Positions 35,471-46,565 of a DNA stretch of 64,000 nt are shown in pieces. A program made the translations under genes and the position numbers. This stretch comes from Entonaema liquescens. Its lineage: Eukaryota; Ascomycota; Sordariomycetes; Xylariales; Xylariaceae. The number at the start of each line of letters is the position of its first letter. Position 1 is the stretch's first letter. The DNA lies in assembly GCA_902805475.1 (NCBI GenBank), contig CADCSX010000003.1:1240001-1304000 (forward strand), given 5' to 3'. The notes beneath the pieces are model-generated. The model did no database searches. It worked only from the letters and a program-made list of their open reading frames with translations, and had not been told where the DNA came from.

Positions 35471-36385
35471 TCAGCCACTGTGAACACCGCTAATATTGAG
35501 CATGATGATATCTTCATCGTGCTCGAAAACCTCGTTCCACACAGCCACAGCCTGCTCGAGGTCTACTACCTTCCACATCTTCGTGAACAGGGTCTGGATG
35601 TTCTGTGCGTATCGAGTACCGACTAAGGTACCGCTCTCCTCTAGGGACTTTGCCACTTCTTGGAATGGCTTCTGTCTGATAAAGCGACGTGGATTGTGAC
35701 GGTCATACTGATGGTCGACCACATGGGCGGCTAACCACTTCTGGATTCCTCTGTATGCATCGTAACATAAGTTTGGCATGTCGAGGTAGTCCGCCAGTAA
35801 GAGAATATCCGCGAGTCTCAGCAAGCCTGATGCCAGATCATTTGCTTCTTCGGGAGATACCTCAGTTTGCGGGGTCCCTGCAGCAGGCATAGTTAGTATG
35901 TATGTCTCAATTAATTAAGGTGGTTGCGATTAGAATAATAGCAATTGGAAAAAGATAGCTTACAGCCATGATAAGCGTAGTCCACGGCGAGATCGACTTG
36001 GTCTTCTCTAAGCCCGTGCAACCTGATCACTTTGGTATTTCCCTCCTATTTTAAAGTCAGAAGTGCGATCGAATATCATAAGGAAGTTGCGGTTATACTT
36101 ACGCGGAATGTACTAGCGAAGGCTCTTCTGAAGAAGTTGCTTTGGTTGCTGAGAGCTTCGCTATGCACGTACCAGACTTGCTCAGGCTCTTCCATTGCGA
36201 TAACGGCATCAACGGGCCTAGAAACGTTAGGTAACATGACTCTTTATACCTTACCGTTTAACTTACTGTGAATAACAATCAAACGGTATGGGGAGACCGG
36301 TGCTCGGTTGGACCATGAGCTTTGCTCTGTCCCCGTGGAGTTTGTGGTGACGGGAGTGAAACATGGTAGCGGAATATGATGCCAT
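35471..36385 (-). CDS. BTB/POZ domain protein
   Basis: Four exons read on the minus strand: 36267-36385, 36103-36217, 35964-36045 and 35471-35877. Introns are 49, 57 and 86 bp, each with consensus ends. Phases match throughout and give 240 residues. The BTB fold is recognisable from DAVIAMEEPEQVWYVHSEAL, SNFFRRAFASTFREGNTKVI, RLHGLREDQVDLAVDYAYHG and LLRLADILLLADYLDMPNL, in the strand-helix order expected. The domain fills most of the protein. The C-terminal third continues helical (FTKMWKVVDLEQAVAVWNEV) with no kelch, zinc-finger or MATH module. Such short BTB-only proteins are numerous in Pezizomycotina and are generally thought to act as adaptors; no partner can be named. Confidence 0.85.
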
Positions 36386-37608
36386 GTTGAAATATAAGAC
36401 TTATTTATATATTAAGCCTTGAATAGTATTGGTCGTAGAAGTAATTATTGAAGAAGCGTCTCTCTTGGGATAACTATGAGTTGGAAGTTTGTCGTTGGAG
36501 AGACTTAATTGATTGCATGATTTTTCTTTTGGGCGTGTTAAAGATGAGAATGTAAAATCTCTTGAGAGGGTGGAATACGGTTGTTTATATATTTTCTTGG
36601 TCCTCATAGTATGTAGGTACGACTCATTTACCTTCTGACGTGGAAGGAAGTTACAACCCTCCTCGTAGCCTACCTAGGTGATTAGAACCTTTGGTTGCCA
36701 ATTAACACACCTTAGTTACAAAGACCTTGTACGTATCTGTGTAGCTGAGGCGCCTAGGTAACTACCCAAACGGTTGCTTAGTGGACTTAAGTGATAATCT
36801 CCTAGGGCGTAGTCGAATTGCTGTGTACCTTAGATACCTATGTCAAAATATAGGATTTGACTACCTAGAGATATGTACCGACACACGTACCATAGGCGCC
36901 TAGGTTAAAGATCAGAGGTAATTATGATACCCTTCAGGAGCCAGTTGCTGAAGTTACTAAAGCTGGTGGCTACCTACCTATCTAATCTGAAGCTGTGACC
37001 AAGTATGGCCATGAGAAGAATCTTCAATGTTGACTGCTAGTTGATTACTACATATATCAGGTACGAAACGTTTCACGCAGCACGCGTCTATCTTCATTTG
37101 ACTAGAATATGTACCTATGGCGAAGAATTTCTGACGCTATGGGCTTTGGGCATAATTGTTATACCTTAACCCTTAACCAAGATCTAAGATATTCCCAATA
37201 TGGAGCGAAACCGTAAGAACTGAGTGTAAGTACTAGGTCCTTATCTTAACCCCTTTCGTAAGTTTGCCCTTGCTTGATTAGTTATGCCTTAATTAGTTGT
37301 TATTTATGTGCCGAAGTAAAGAAAACTAGATCTAGTGTGGATTACAGGTAGCTATTACTCGTTTGTTAATATAGGTATCTATTCATAGCTAGGTATATAA
37401 GATGGCCGAGGCCCTCCTAGTAGCTACCCAGTTGGTATCCAGTATCATAAACCATAAGCTGAACTCTTTCCAGTAGTATAGATTCTTATATACTAAATCG
37501 AAACGACGATGGCAACGGTCTTTAATCAGGGAACTCCCCGCGTTGTCGAAGAACAAAGATAGCCTATTCTATTCACCACTCTTAAATCTAGGATTGGAAT
37601 AGCTGCAT
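36386..37608. other. Intergenic
   Basis: AT-rich, with TACCTAGG-type words dispersed from about 36610 to 36905. No gene is seen. Confidence 0.55.
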
Positions 37609-39053
37609 CTATATGCTTGGGACTAACTTCAGTTTGCAAACCCCTTTAGTTATGCTGCGGACCCCTTCAGGACCGATTTCCAATTTCTCATCCGGTAAAC
37701 TCTTAACCGGATGCCCCCAAGCTTTGACCCCCGTCTTATCCTTTCTAAAGTTATGCTGGAAGTATCTAGAGAGTTCGACGGCTTCAGCCCCGCGAGGTAG
37801 CACTTCCCCATAGAATGTAGTGAGCAGACGGTACAGGGCGGCGTCGTCCGACGCATCCAGTTCGGTTATCAACTTTCCCAAATGTAACGCATCACGTATT
37901 GCGTGCATACCTCCCTCGGCTTTGAATGGAAGCATCAGGTGCACAGCGTCGCCGAGGAGAATGGCCCTTCCAAGAGGTATCTCGTCGAGATGACAATCCG
38001 TTGGGGCCCATCCAATCTCACGAACACCTTCTAGGGGTGTTTCATCAATAATACGTCTGAACTTAGGGTCCATGTGAGCTGTCATCTTCTTCGCAAGTTC
38101 GAGACGCTCTGCTCTAGAGGTACCGTCGACCGCTGTGCGACCGGTATGCTCGGCGAGAGGATCATGCCACCCGATAACCCAGAAGAATTCTCCCGATTTC
38201 CCGTCCGGTGATACCTTGGTGAGACCCATGAATAGGTTATTCCAGCCGTCTCCGCTGGTTACTGGTATAATAGCCATGCTATGTGCGATTTCTAGTTGGC
38301 GCGCAAATGATTCGCCGCTTAAAGTGGTCTCTCCGGTTATGGAGCTAAGCGGTATATTCCTAAGCACTTCGCTGTTGGGCTTCCCAAGAACATGCTCCCT
38401 CACTATCTAGGTATTAGACGTCTTGTTACTGCAAGTTGTGAGGTTGCTACGATTCAATTTACTTACCAATGCTGTTTGCGCCGTCGGCACCAATCAAGAT
38501 GTCACCAATGGCTGTAGTACCATTAGTAAAAGATGCCACCATTTTATCGCCTACTCTTTCGATCTTGCTTGCGACCCTGCCGTACTGGACGTTGACACCA
38601 GTCGCCAACCACTGACGGAGCTGTAGGCGGTTGACGCGCAAGGTAGGAGTAGAAGGAGAGTTTTCTGTGCCAAGTCGGTCATTATGGAAATAAAAACTAC
38701 TTGGGTTTCTAGGTTAAGAGGGTTAAGATGATGAGTAGAATCCCTAAAATTCGGCATATCATCCGGGAAAGCCTCGAGGAGCTCGTCCAAAACACTGAGT
38801 GATTGAATAAATGAATTAGAAATGTTGTGCTGCTGTAGTATTGGGGTGCAGATACTGACCTGTGCATTGTCAGGGACCAACCCTGGGTTCTAGCAACTTC
38901 GTGTTCATCCCGTTCGAAGATCTCGAATGGTATGCCATTCTTGCGGAATATTTGAGCGAGGGTCAGTCCGCCAAGACCAGCGCCGACGATAAGAACCTTT
39001 GGCTTATATCGAGCTTCCGACAAATTTGGGTCGATTATTTCCTTCATCTTCAT
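37609..39053 (-). CDS. FAD-dependent monooxygenase (group A), one-base frame break
   Basis: Flavoprotein hydroxylase of the salicylate-hydroxylase-like group; substrate unknown. Exons are 38860-39053, 38467-38794 and 37609-38402, with introns of 65 and 64 bp. Motifs are the dinucleotide fold VLIVGAGLGGLTLA, ending FEIFERDEH; the DG motif ILIGADGANSIV; and the GD motif AILLGDAVHLMLPF, with EGGMHAIRDALHLGK. The frame breaks inside exon 2. Coding reads LNPLNLETQVVFIS in one frame and NDRLGTENSPSTPTLRVNRL in another, as if one base were missing at the GG of 38686-38687 (plus strand). With it the protein would be about 438 residues. The start at 39053 is the first ATG before the Rossmann motif; a run-on upstream has no ATG. 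No cluster partners are adjacent: a BTB gene lies on one side and a tRNA on the other. Confidence 0.85.
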
Positions 39054-39960
39054 GATGGCGGTCAACCCGTCGCTGGTCAATGCAGAGAATATGTGTGTTC
39101 AGCCCAAATTACGCTGATAGATCATTCTTTCTATGCATGGAGAGTTGAAGAGGGAGCCAAACCAATCATATATAGTAGTTGTATGCAATCCTCAGCCCTC
39201 GGCGGCGGAGTATCTCTCCACGTTCTGTAATACCATGCCTATCGGCGATAACCCGATGCATGACACAATGGGCGGACGCCACATGGGGGGAAACAAGCCT
39301 AGATATCTTTCCAGTTGAATATATGTCTCATGTCAAAGGAGCAGGATGCTACTAAAGGAATCCTGAGCAAGGGTTAGGTCAGACGGATTGTTTACGTCCT
39401 GATAAGTTTCTCCGCATCACTCATGATTGGCTACGTTGACATAAGTATATTCGGTCTATTCTTTACAAGATATTTTGACTGGAAGTTGACATCGTTAAAT
39501 CTTTCCAATTAAGTCTATATAGAGTCCGAGCGTATGTAGACGTAGACATTGTGAAGGGCAGTGTGCCCGACCTCCTGCATCTAGATGTACGTTCTTATGG
39601 ATTATCGATTATCTCGTAACTTCTGGCCCTCAAGAGTCACTAATATATGCGAGTTATACCAACACTACACTATCATTTGACTTGACGTGATACACGTCTT
39701 AATGTAAAGATATAACTATGCTACAGATCTTACTTGTTGGGACTGTTCTTTTGTGGCTTCCACCATATGCCAGGTCTATATAAACCTGACGCCCTCTCGG
39801 CCCCTTTTCCCCCTATCTAAGTAGGTAGGTAAGGGGTAATATACGCAAAGGTTACCAATTTGCAACCTTCAACTATGTAGGTTGTAATGAGATTGATTTA
39901 TGCTTGGATCAATGGCACCTCCACATGACCAACTGTACTTGAATAAAAGCTAGCAACAAT
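39054..39960. other. Intergenic
   Basis: No gene is seen. A tctaagtaggtaggtaagg word occurs near 39815. Confidence 0.5.
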
Positions 39961-39979
39961 AAAAAAAGAAAAAAGAAAA
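39961..39979 (-). terminator. RNA polymerase III T-run terminator
   Basis: Immediately 3' of the tRNA on the minus strand come runs of 4, 6 and 7 T separated by single C. These are the usual Pol III termination signal. Confidence 0.85.
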
Positions 39980-39980
39980 C

Positions 39981-40051
39981 TCCGAATCGGGGAATCGAAC
40001 CCCGGGCTCAGGAACGAGAATCCCGAATGTTAGCCACTACACCAATTCGGA
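39981..40051 (-). tRNA. tRNA-Glu (anticodon CTC)
   Basis: The 71-nt minus-strand sequence folds as a complete intronless tRNA. The acceptor TCCGAAT pairs with ATTCGGA. The D arm is GTGT/ACAT. The anticodon stem CGGGA/TCCTG encloses loop TTCTCGT, placing CTC at positions 34-36. The T arm CGGGG-TTCGATT-CCCCG follows. The A box (TGGTGTAGTGGC) and B box (GGTTCGATTCC) are intact, so it should be transcribed by Pol III. It reads GAG codons. Confidence 0.97.
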
Positions 40052-40195
40052 TGAAAGAAGCTGTCATTATACTGGTCTATCAACTGTATGAGGTACTAGC
40101 TGAGCTTGAGAGGAAACTGCAGGCAAACTAGATGCTTGTGGTTGCCTCATGATCCATTTTTGGTGCAAGGCAACTGCCCAATTTATATAGAACTG

Positions 40196-40510
40196 TTTGT
40201 ACCTAGTTTCACTTGCTAGGTACCTACCTACATGTACCTAACGACGTTGGGATACTTTTAGTAGGTACTATGTATAGATATCTAGGTAGGTATTAATGGG
40301 AGTTCAAGCTATGTGGGTTAATCAAGTAGTTTAAATGAAGTCCTCGTAAGTTCTACCTTGATTATTTGAAGAAGGTAGGTGCTATCTGCATATGTACCTA
40401 GTTTACATGTATTTCAGCCTGTGCCCAAGTTGAAGCTACCTACCTAGATAGATATAGGTAGGTACCTACCTTATGTTATGTAGATAGTACCTATTTTAGG
40501 TACGTATTGC
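40196..40510. repeat. Dense cluster of TACCTAGGTA-like words
   Basis: Many overlapping short words of the kind TAGGTACCTACC and CCTACCTAGATAG, on both strands because the core is nearly palindromic, lie within 300 bp between the tRNA and the next promoter. There is no fixed period, so it is not a tandem array. Similar words recur at low density in most intergenic gaps of the window and in small clusters at 50183-50238 and 62605-62660, but not in exons. Confidence 0.75.
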
Positions 40511-40921
40511 CTTCGATGATTTACATCTGTGATCTAATGGCAATGCTGGTAACTGCCTCATAATGTGGCAGCTACGATCAGTTGGAATTAGGTACGTATC
40601 TTGATCTTAGGCCACCTTACCTGAAATTGATCCTAAGAGATGGCAGATCAAATCAGAATATTACCTGATTCTTAGGTAGGTACATTATGTACATGATGGG
40701 CGTGCCTTCCGTCTTCATGAAGTGGTTATCTATGTATCCTAGGAGACGAGGAAGGAACCTCCTGATAAGTATGTGCAGCTTCCCTGGAAACTGAAAATTT
40801 TTGCTCGTTGCCTGGTTGATCTTGCTTAACTCTACTAATCGTTCCTGCCTTTACTGATCGTTCCTGCCTCTACTGATTCTGCCGGACTGATTCTGCGCAA
40901 CTGACCGCCCTCCAGAATTTC

Positions 40922-40929
40922 TATAAAAG
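40922..40929 (+). promoter_or_regulatory. Candidate TATA box
   Basis: TATAAAAG about 140 bp upstream of the ATG at 41068. It is followed by a CT-rich and then CA/AT-rich leader (cttccacctttccc, accaccatcatcatcatc) typical of strongly expressed fungal genes. Confidence 0.5.
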
Positions 40930-41067
40930 CCTGGCGATTTCCGCCCCCAATCTCGAAACTCTTCCACCTTTCCCATCAACATCACAACCACAATTACAAC
41001 CACCATCATCATCATCATTCATCATTCATAATTAACATCAATCAACCTTAAACCTTGAATAATATTC

Positions 41068-41376
41068 ATGACTACAGGTTAGCATAAGCATGCAATACAA
41101 TACCTATTGTGGCGCATCCTTTCTTGTTCCTTTCTTTCATCACTATCATCTTCTTCGAAGGTTAACCTCACCTACCCCAATACCTGAGACAACATATTGC
41201 ACTCCTTCTTTTATTCACTTCTACATGATTGCTTTACTCTATGCGGACAATTCGAAGACATGATTGCTGAGGACGAAATCATGGCCGCCGACTCCACCAT
41301 TTTCAGCGACGCCAATGCATGGAAGTTGTCTTCCAACAACAAGGACAAGACAAAAGAACAATATCAGCAGACTTAA
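41068..41376 (+). CDS. Possible small gene (42 residues), unknown function
   Basis: This model rests on context rather than homology. A consensus TATA box and a typical fungal pyrimidine/CA-rich leader precede an ATG at 41068 that reads only three codons plus one base (M-T-T) before GTTAGC. An acceptor at 41257 (TTCGAAG) joins in frame to DMIAEDEIMAADSTIFSDAN, ending in KDKTKEQYQQT and a stop at 41376. The coding sum is 129 nt, phase-correct. The product is acidic at the start and polar throughout, with no signal peptide or membrane segment. I recognise no family. The downstream AT-rich kilobase may be a 3' UTR or further exons. It could equally be a non-coding transcript. Confidence 0.35.
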
Positions 41377-42382
41377 AAAGTTTGGTAAGTTTCCCCATGA
41401 CCTACAATTCTAATCGTCGCACTCACCTAACAACCCTCCTCATTAAGCTATGACTATCCCACTAACTCCAGGCATCACTTGCTATTGAGACTATAGCCGT
41501 CGCATCAATCAACGACAGCATTTCTTTGATCTTTTTTTCCTAAACCATCTCTATTACCACAAAAGGAAGTACCTGTCACAAGCTAGCATTATACAGAACA
41601 CCAGCGCCCCCGTGGCTGCAAATGGCTCTTCTGTGCAGCGACTTCACCTCTTGCTTGTCAGTCAAGCGTGTCTCTGACACTGCATATTGCATAGCAACGT
41701 GATTTAATGTACGGAGGAAAACTTTTGGGATAGTAGAGTTGGAGGAACTGAGATAAAGATCTGCATGCTCGATTGATATGATTGCGATATCTATTAGTTG
41801 ATATAGCTTGCTGACCCTTGAGCGTGCCTAGCTTCTTGATAACAATCAAGTGAAGCTACGGTATCACATGCTGCACAACACATCCCAAGGTAAGATATCT
41901 CTTTAATAACGCCGCATGTATTATCAAGTACTGGCCTTCTCTTATGGGTACTGACTGCAAGTAGAGGATATCCCTATACATAATGCCAGGGAGATATCAT
42001 CCTGCCATACTCTGGGTTGCGAACAGGAAGAAGCCTTCTACAATCAGTGAGTACATCATCAACCTTGCGTAATAATTTTGGCGCCTCTAACCTCATGAAA
42101 GACCAGACTCTGAAGAAGCAAAGTGGAATAAACTCCTAGCAAGGCAGCAACATTACAGAACACTATCGCAATCAAATTTGCTACGCCAAGGCCGAGGGTA
42201 TCTCGAAAGGGATATGAGACAATGATAATCACCAGGTTACACTTAAATTAATACATGAGATGGTGGTGGAGACCTGTTTGACTACCCTTAGGAGCATAGC
42301 CTGTAAAGCTAGGAGTACCACTAATGAACCTTGCGTAATAACCCTGCGGGGTGATATCTGCAAAGGAACTGGTCTAAGGCAA
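41377..42382. other. No clear gene
   Basis: Possible splice-like words and short frames, but nothing recognisable. It may belong to the transcript of the small gene upstream. Confidence 0.45.
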
Positions 42383-42512
42383 AGATGGAGAATGAGTGAG
42401 AGAGACGGAGACAGAGTGAGAGTGAGGGAAGGGGAGGGACAGAGGATGAGGAATGAGAATGAGAAGGAGAATGAGGAGGGAAATAAGGGTGTGAAGGAAG
42501 GAGATGAGAGCA
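42383..42512. repeat. GA-rich low-complexity tract
   Basis: About 130 bp almost purely purine on the plus strand (irregular GAGAGA, GAGTGAGAG and GAATGAGAA words). Long open frames on both strands here are composition artefacts. Confidence 0.85.
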
Positions 42513-42918
42513 ATGTCTTCACTCATTGAAATACGGGCTGTCGTAGGGATTCTTCTGAAAAGTTTATTAGCATGAAAAGCTGTCCACGACCTATACAATC
42601 ACAATAAAGCCAAGTCCCACACATTTCATCTTTCCAATGGAATATTGACGTAAAACTTTCAAGAAACTGATAACAAGTAATTGATAATAAAAGATAAGTA
42701 ATTGATAAGTACCTAACTGATAAGATATTGGAAGATTTTGCGGTTGCGCGCATTGCGAGGTCGTGGTCATATGAAATTTTCATTTCTCGCGGCATATTTA
42801 AGAAGCGTATGGAGAATAGATACGGATATTGCTGTCGACTTGCGTAACTTCGACCCAAGTAGCACAGTTCGAATAAATCGCCGTTAGAGAATAAAACAGA
42901 TGAACTGTTAACCCTTGC

Positions 42919-44644
42919 CTAATCTGACCCCTGTCTCTTCCTGAATTGTACCTTCGGTCCGCGTCGCAGTGAAATATATGCGTCGAACAGCTGGAATTGC
43001 TTCCTGTCGCGTGCACCCCATCCATACTCGTGTGCCCCTGTTCCCAAAGTAGAGCCTGGCTGCCTCTTAATGTCGAATCTGTAAAGGGTTCGAGCGACTA
43101 TAATCATCATCTCCATCATTGCGATGTTTTGCCCAAGACACCTACCGAACCCACCAGCGAAAGGGTGGCTACCGGACCGCGCCCTGGCTATGTCCTTCTC
43201 TGTTACACCCGTAGCCTCGTCCTTAATCCAGCGTTCAGGCCTAAACACTTCAGGGTCGCCGTAAACCTCTTGACTGCGAGAAAGGGCCCAGTTGGCCGTG
43301 CCTACAATGGTTCCTTCTGGGAAATATTCCCCTGGACCTTATGCCCTCCTGGAAGCACTTCTCTGGGAAGCTCACTTGGGGCTGCTGGAGTAAGGCGCAT
43401 ACCCTCATCAATACATGCCCTTAGGTACTCCAAAGAGGAAAGCCTGGGTCCATATACAATATCGTCAACGGACGTAAACTCGGTGCGAATCTCTCGAACG
43501 AGCTTCTGGTAGCGATAGATGTCGCCTGTTAGATAGAAGAATATACCAGAGAGGCTAACGGATGTAGTATCGGAGCCAGCAATAATTATTAAGTTAGCTT
43601 CTGCTCGGAGTTCGGCCTCCTCATACGCTGGAAGCCCAGTATCGGGATCGCGGGCTTCGCATAAGAAGTAAAACATATCCTGGCGTCGTTGAGCTTCCGG
43701 CTTTTCGGCTTGCTCTCGATACAAGGCAATCCTCTCGGTGACACTATCATGGATAAACTGCAGATATTGTCGGATAGATGGTGGTGTCAATAACCCAAAA
43801 GCTTATTTAAACCCCTGGGCTTTAGCCAAACAAAATGATTCAACCAGGGAGAGCGAGCGATCTGTTAGTATCTAAGTGTTAGCAAAGGTATAACGTCGAA
43901 GGCGAGCTGGAGGACTTTACCACATTATACAATATCAGATAGTCGGAGATACTGTGGAGCACGGTTTTAATGGGGTTAGCACCAGGCTCCTTAACGTTGA
44001 AGGACTTCCCAAAACTGAGGTCCCCCATGATGTCGAAGACCAGACCATCTATCTTTTCCGAAATATCAACTGCCGGTGCCCAACTGGAGCCGTTGTCCTC
44101 GCCAAGGAGTTGGTGCCAACGGTCCACATTCTGGATAACAAATCTCGACGAGGCGCGCACCGACTTCTCCGTAAAAGCAAGACTGATGAGCTTCCGCTTC
44201 CGCGCATGCTCGGCGACGTCGATGGTAGTAATGGTTGTATGGTCGAGGCCGTTGAGCTGTACTGCGTCGTAGAACTTGCTTCGTCGCACGTTGGACTTCG
44301 GGCCGTATATATCTGCGTAAGCTTCGGGGCTGTTGAAAAGAACCATGTTCGGTTCTGGGCGGATCTTGTCGCCGTATATCTGGAATTGCTGCCATAGCCA
44401 GATGTGCCGGTTACCTCGACACGCGTAATACCACGAAGGTATTCCGCTTACTCGGGCAAGAAACGGGCCGGGGATCTTAGCCAGGGGTGGAAGAAGAGGT
44501 TGTATATTGTATTTGCTAGGAACTACATCCGTTTAGTACAAGTCATTGTCTTGAGAGCCAGGTACGAACCGCGAGAAGGCCTGTTACGAAAGCCGCTAGG
44601 AGCCATTCTGAAAGACTCATGTCTTGAAGAGATAGATTCAACAT
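42919..44644 (-). CDS. Cytochrome P450 (microsomal), three one-base frame breaks
   Basis: Exons read 44566-44644, 43921-44515 and 42919-43861, with introns of 50 and 59 bp. The N-terminus is a membrane anchor (LSEWLLAAFVTGLLAV), followed by TIYNLFFHP and LAKIPGPFLARV. Diagnostic motifs are the I-helix AGSDTTSV, K-helix E-G-M-R, PERF-type FRPERW, and the heme loop FAGGFGRCLG with the Cys ligand. In that loop the usual FxxGxRxCxG arginine position is Gly and an Arg sits one residue later. Coding jumps frame three times, each explained by one missing base in a homopolymer (plus-strand 44484-44487 G-run, 43794-43796 C-run, 43329-43332 C-run). If these are real, the gene is dead; if errors, a full P450 of roughly 520-530 residues is encoded. 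The N-terminal style resembles CYP65-like fungal P450s, but the family is uncertain. Confidence 0.85.
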
Positions 44645-46565
44645 GGTTGTAAAGTATACTGTCTCCTTCCTACTGATGAGATGCGGTGTTTTTTTTTTTC
44701 TTTTTCTTTTTTTTTTTTTTTGGATAGCAGGTTACGGCTGCCTGACTGGACACTGGAGGGATGTGGGATAGTGTTAGGAATACACAGACTTTCTCGGTAT
44801 CCGGACATACTCAAGTATTTGTGAAAGTTTACGTTATAGAATCGCGCAAGGGCCAACGTTGACGTGACACCTTTCTAGTAGATGGTGTAACCACAATGCC
44901 CGGTTGGTAATTCGGAAGGCCTGTTATCATATGGGGTAGTATCATGCACCAGAGCAGTGGCCTTCCGGCTCCAATCAGAGACCGAAGATAAGCAAGCTGA
45001 AGGATCGTTTCGAACAAGAAAAGAGAAAGAAAACCATCAGGTGATTGGTAGATATAGGAACATGGGTCGTATTTAGACGACCGAGAGTCACACGAGGGTG
45101 CATATTATCCAAGGTATGACGAAAAGATACACGTCTACCACTATAGATAATATACACCTAAATACTGGAAATATATTAGAATTGCCTGGTTTCGGGGCCA
45201 CAATTCTTTGTTCTACAGTACCCCACATAGCATTCGAAGAATTATATAACTATGTGGTATTATCTTCCGAGTCCTGGAAGGGGTTCAAGTCTGAACCCTC
45301 TCCCCCTGAATGGATGTGGTGTTACACGAGGATCACAAGGCACACACTTCTATCAAGATTCCTCATCTTCTAGTCAACATGAGGCTTATGAGTAGGGTAG
45401 CTCTGAAGTCAGAGCAATACATACTAAACAGCTTCTTCGTTCTGAGGGGGAAGATCAATCAAATCAATATTGTGAGAAGGACCCAACCGAAGTGTAGGTA
45501 ATTTAACGTCAATTTTAATAATATGAGAGTGCTGCTCTTCTAAGGGGACTCAAACTCTTGATAATATGTTAGTTCTGGATATACCTATTCTTTCGTGGAT
45601 ATATACCTAGATGTTATATACGGTTGGTACGAGGTTAGGCCACCAGGAAATATGCTAGGTACCTAATATACCTAGGTAGTTAGCACGTGTCAAAACATCC
45701 CCTAAATCGCCTTTATCATGGGAATTAGATAACTATCTACGTTGTTACGACGGAGTGAGGGCAAAAAAGAACAAGTGCTTCGCGCCTTGTGGAAAGGCAC
45801 AGAAAGTGGCGATTTACTATCAATGAGGCTCATATGCTAATTCTATAGGGTTGCGGGCGGGGACATGAATGTTATGGGGCAATTTAATCTTTGGTATGTT
45901 CTTGGGCGTCAATAAATAAACCCAAGGACATATTCACTTGTATCAACAAATGAAAGTCTCTGAAAGAATCAAGCGTAGATAGGTACCATTGAAGGAGCAG
46001 TACAGAAGAGTTCAACTAATCACATTTAAACAAGTAATATACCTGTAATTAATTGGCACTCAACGACACACGTACTTTGGAAATCTAACGCGGCGAAAAA
46101 ACCCTTAAGAGTTTAGCCACGCTTTGCGGGATCATCGGATATATTTAATATAATGTCGTAGATGTCGATGCCCTATCCCTACGACTCTATTACCCAAAGG
46201 ACCGGCGCACTATGAAAATTTGGGTGTTGATAGCTGCTGCGACGAAAGGGACGTATATAACTTGTTTTGTTTCTACTTGGTACCACTCAGCGGTATTGGT
46301 ACTCAAAACACCGTGCGTTGAACTACGTAGGTAGCAATGGCAGCTTATTCTAGATTACCTAGCATGAAAGAGTACCATTTCGAGCAGGTATGGTTAAGCT
46401 AGACAAAACCTCGCCGCGGTTACACGCTTCATATATGATGCAAACCCGAGCAGGCAGTACGCATAGTTATATTAATCTCAGCAACCAAAGTTCAGAGCCT
46501 TGCCAATATCCGGCAATCCACCTCAGCACCTTAGCCAAGAACGACGTGACTCTCTTTCGCTCAAC
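44645..46565. other. Intergenic, divergent promoters
   Basis: About 1.9 kb, mostly AT-rich, with a T-rich tract just upstream of the P450 and TACCTAGG words near 45655-45680. No gene is seen. Confidence 0.5.
44689..44721. repeat. Poly-T tract
   Basis: Thirty-three bases of T broken only by two C, about 45 bp upstream of the P450 start. It is a low-complexity tract, poly-A on the coding strand. Confidence 0.9.

Noticed and set aside
42229..42598. Overlapping frames on both strands in the GA-rich tract
   Set aside because: Compositional artefact; residues are only Glu/Arg/Lys or Ser/Leu/Phe repeats.
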